Part shown: positions 62,430 to 64,000 of the stretch, piece after piece
Layout: every line of letters begins with the position of its first letter
Position numbering within the stretch: position 1 is the first letter of the stretch
Assembly: GCF_001439695.1 (NCBI RefSeq)
Contig: NZ_JYLL01000004.1
Coordinates: 1 to 64,000 of the forward strand
Direction of reading: 5' to 3'
DNA length: 64,000 bases
DNA from: Pseudomonas veronii
GTDB lineage: Bacteria > Pseudomonadota > Gammaproteobacteria > Pseudomonadales > Pseudomonadaceae
The notes under the pieces: model-generated
What the model was told of the DNA's origin: nothing
Databases searched by the model: none
Seen by the model: the letters and a program-made list of their open reading frames with translations, nothing else
Program-made: the position numbers and the translations under genes

Positions 62430-62771
62430 ATGAGCATCACTCAATTCAAAGACGCGCTGAATGCCCACCTGCCGGATTCGTCACCGGTCGCCGTGCCCCT
62501 GGGCGAGCCGATCGCCGTGGCGTCGACCTTGAGCGTCGAGCGCAGCGACGGCGTCGAAACCGGTATCTGGGCCTGTACCCCTGGCCGCTGGCGTCGACAG
62601 ATCAAAGCCCAGGAGTTTTGCCACTTTATCCAGGGCCGCTGCACCTTCACCCCTGACGACGGTGAAATCGTCCACCTACAAGCCGGCGATGCACTGATGT
62701 TGCCGGCCAACAGCAGCGGAACCTGGGATATCCAGGAAACCGTGCGCAAGACCTATGTATTGATCCTGTAA
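62430..62771 (+). CDS. small cupin-domain protein
   Basis: 113 residues, single cupin (DUF861 / ureidoglycolate-hydrolase-like pattern): GIWACTPGRWRRQI, EFCHFIQGRCTFTPDDGE, LQAGDALMLPANSSGTWDI, ending VRKTYVLIL. Such cupins often accompany DAO-type amine oxidases. Function probably ligand binding or regulation of the pathway; unproven. Confidence 0.8.
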   Translation: MSITQFKDALNAHLPDSSPVAVPLGEPIAVASTLSVERSDGVETGIWACTPGRWRRQIKAQEFCHFIQGRCTFTPDDGEIVHLQAGDALMLPANSSGTWDIQETVRKTYVLIL

Positions 62772-62831
62772 CGCTTTGATCCTTGATCGCCTGCCATAAA
62801 AACAGCCCTAAAACCGCCAGGAAATCGAACC

Positions 62832-63911
62832 ATGAAAGCCATTGCCCTGTTGCCCTTGATGTTGGTGGCCGCTATCAGTCAGGCCGCCGAGACGGTGAAG
62901 ATCTACAACTGGTCGAGCTACATTGCGCCGGACACCACGAAGAACTTCCAGAAACAAACCGGCATCGGTTTCAGCTACGACGTGTACGACAGCAACGAAA
63001 CCCTCGACGGCAAGTTGATGACCGGTAACTCCGGCTATGACGTGGTGTTCCCCTCCAACCACTTCATGGCGCGGCAGATCCAGGGCGGCGCCCTGAAGAA
63101 GCTCGACAAGAGCCAATTGCCCAATTGGAAGAACCTCAACCCGGTGCTGCTCAAGGCCCTGGAAAACAACGACCCGGGCAACGCCCACGGCTTCCCGTAC
63201 CTGTGGGGCAGCACCGGCATCGGCTACAACATCGACAAGGTCAAGGCAGTGCTGGGCGATAACGCGCCTGTGAATTCCTGGGACCTGATCTTCAAGCCCG
63301 AATACATGCAAAAGCTCAGCAAATGCGGGGTGGCCATCCTCGACAATGGCCCGGAATTGTTGCCGATCGCTCTGAATTACCTGGGGCTGCCACCCCACAG
63401 CAAGAAGCCTGAGGACTACAAGAAAGCCGAGGCGCTGCTGATGAAAGTTCGCCCCTACGTGGCGTACTTCCACTCCTCGAAATACACCGGCGACCTGGCC
63501 AATGGCGACATCTGCGTGGCCGTCGGTTTCTCCGGCGACGTGCTGCAAGCCGAAAGCCGCGCCAAGGAAGCCAAGAATGGCGTGAACATCGGCTATCAGA
63601 TCCCCAAGGAAGGCGCCGCGATCTGGTTCGACATGGTGGCCATGCCCGCCGACGCCCCGGATGAAAAGGCCGGGTATGCCTTCATGAACTACTTGCTGGA
63701 GCCCCAAGTGATGGCCGACATCACCAACTCCGTTCATTACGCCAACGGCAACAGTGCGGCGGACAGCCTGGTGGACCCGGCAATCAAGGCCGATACCAAG
63801 ATCTACCCAAGCGCGGAAATGATGGGCAAGTTGTTCGCGCTGGAAGCGATGCCGCTGAATATCGACCGGGTTCGCACGCGGGTGTGGAACACCATTCGTA
63901 CCGGGCGCTGA
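62832..63911 (+). CDS. periplasmic polyamine-binding protein (PotF/SpuD-like)
   Basis: 359 residues. Signal peptide MKAIALLPLMLVAAISQAAE (cleavage after about A19), then the family start VKIYNWSSYIAPDTTKNF, and YDVVFPSNHFMARQI, WGSTGIGYN, CVAVGFSGD blocks with the aromatic and acidic residues that clamp diamines. It should feed a Pot permease, perhaps that at 4222-7162, which lacks its own, or one encoded beyond the window. Confidence 0.9.
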   Translation: MKAIALLPLMLVAAISQAAETVKIYNWSSYIAPDTTKNFQKQTGIGFSYDVYDSNETLDGKLMTGNSGYDVVFPSNHFMARQIQGGALKKLDKSQLPNWKNLNPVLLKALENNDPGNAHGFPYLWGSTGIGYNIDKVKAVLGDNAPVNSWDLIFKPEYMQKLSKCGVAILDNGPELLPIALNYLGLPPHSKKPEDYKKAEALLMKVRPYVAYFHSSKYTGDLANGDICVAVGFSGDVLQAESRAKEAKNGVNIGYQIPKEGAAIWFDMVAMPADAPDEKAGYAFMNYLLEPQVMADITNSVHYANGNSAADSLVDPAIKADTKIYPSAEMMGKLFALEAMPLNIDRVRTRVWNTIRTGR

Positions 63912-63918
63912 AGAACTG

Positions 63919-63948
63919 ATGTGGGAGGACGTAAACCCCCTCCCACAT
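63919..63948 (+). terminator. hairpin after the PotF-like gene
   Basis: ATGTGGGAGG (63919-63928), ten-base loop, CCTCCCACAT (63939-63948), then TT. This TGTGGGAGG/CCTCCCACA stem is common after genes in fluorescens-group pseudomonads. The last 50 bases of the window show nothing further. Confidence 0.65.
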
Positions 63949-64000
63949 TTGGATTCAGGGGTTTTCCAGGTCATGCCCCAACGACTGGATAAACAACGAG

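Overview
The window looks like chromosome of a Pseudomonas of the fluorescens type. GC is about 60-65 percent. It carries glutamylpolyamine catabolism genes (puuA/puuB/puuC/puuD/puuR, also called spu/pau in Pseudomonas), a split pot polyamine transporter, a DUF1652 protein, and Pseudomonas-type dispersed palindromes. I saw no rRNA, tRNA, CRISPR array, insertion sequence or phage gene.

Layout. 1-1383: the end of an aromatic meta-cleavage type operon (4-hydroxy-2-oxovalerate aldolase and a ferredoxin-flavoprotein reductase). 1498-3871: a chemoreceptor and a DUF2867 protein. 4222-13485: polyamine uptake (potGHI, no binding protein beside it) and the gamma-glutamylated polyamine pathway with its HTH-cupin regulator. 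13501-22141: a large MalT/AcoK-like LuxR regulator divergent from an acetoin dehydrogenase type 2-oxoacid dehydrogenase operon (E1 alpha, E1 beta, E2, E3) and a short-chain dehydrogenase.

22496-42777 is the centrepiece, a complete [NiFe]-hydrogenase locus. It holds a H2-sensing cascade (hoxA, hoxB, hoxC, hoxJ) with a nikR gene between hoxC and hoxJ. Next comes a nickel permease (nixA/hoxN), then a 12.9 kb operon hoxKGZMLOQRTV-hypABFCDE. The small subunit has every cysteine of the O2-tolerant group 1d membrane-bound enzyme, including the two extra proximal-cluster cysteines. The sensor pair lacks export and maturation signals, as regulatory hydrogenases do. Inferred circuit: HoxBC senses H2 and relays through HoxJ to HoxA. 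HoxA with sigma-54 then fires two nearly identical -24/-12 promoters, one before nixA and one before hoxK. Nickel status probably feeds in through NikR, because a GTATGA/TCATAC palindrome overlaps the -12 element of the nixA promoter. HypB carries an unusual histidine-rich insertion inside its GTPase domain, and HypF is a truncated Kae1-domain-only form.

42969-48825: two LysR regulators flank an SDR, a class III aminotransferase and a second glutamine-synthetase-like ligase. This is a candidate amine or amino-acid catabolic module, and its left part is richer in A/T-ending codons. 49095-55453: a quinone-oxidoreductase-like MDR protein, a 700 bp intergenic region, an unrecognised 478-residue protein paired with a MocR/GntR regulator, and phosphoglucomutase. 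55509-64000: pirin, a UvrD-like helicase, DUF1652, a SnoaL-AraC fusion regulator, an unknown small protein, and a trio of FAD amine oxidase, cupin and PotF-like binding protein.
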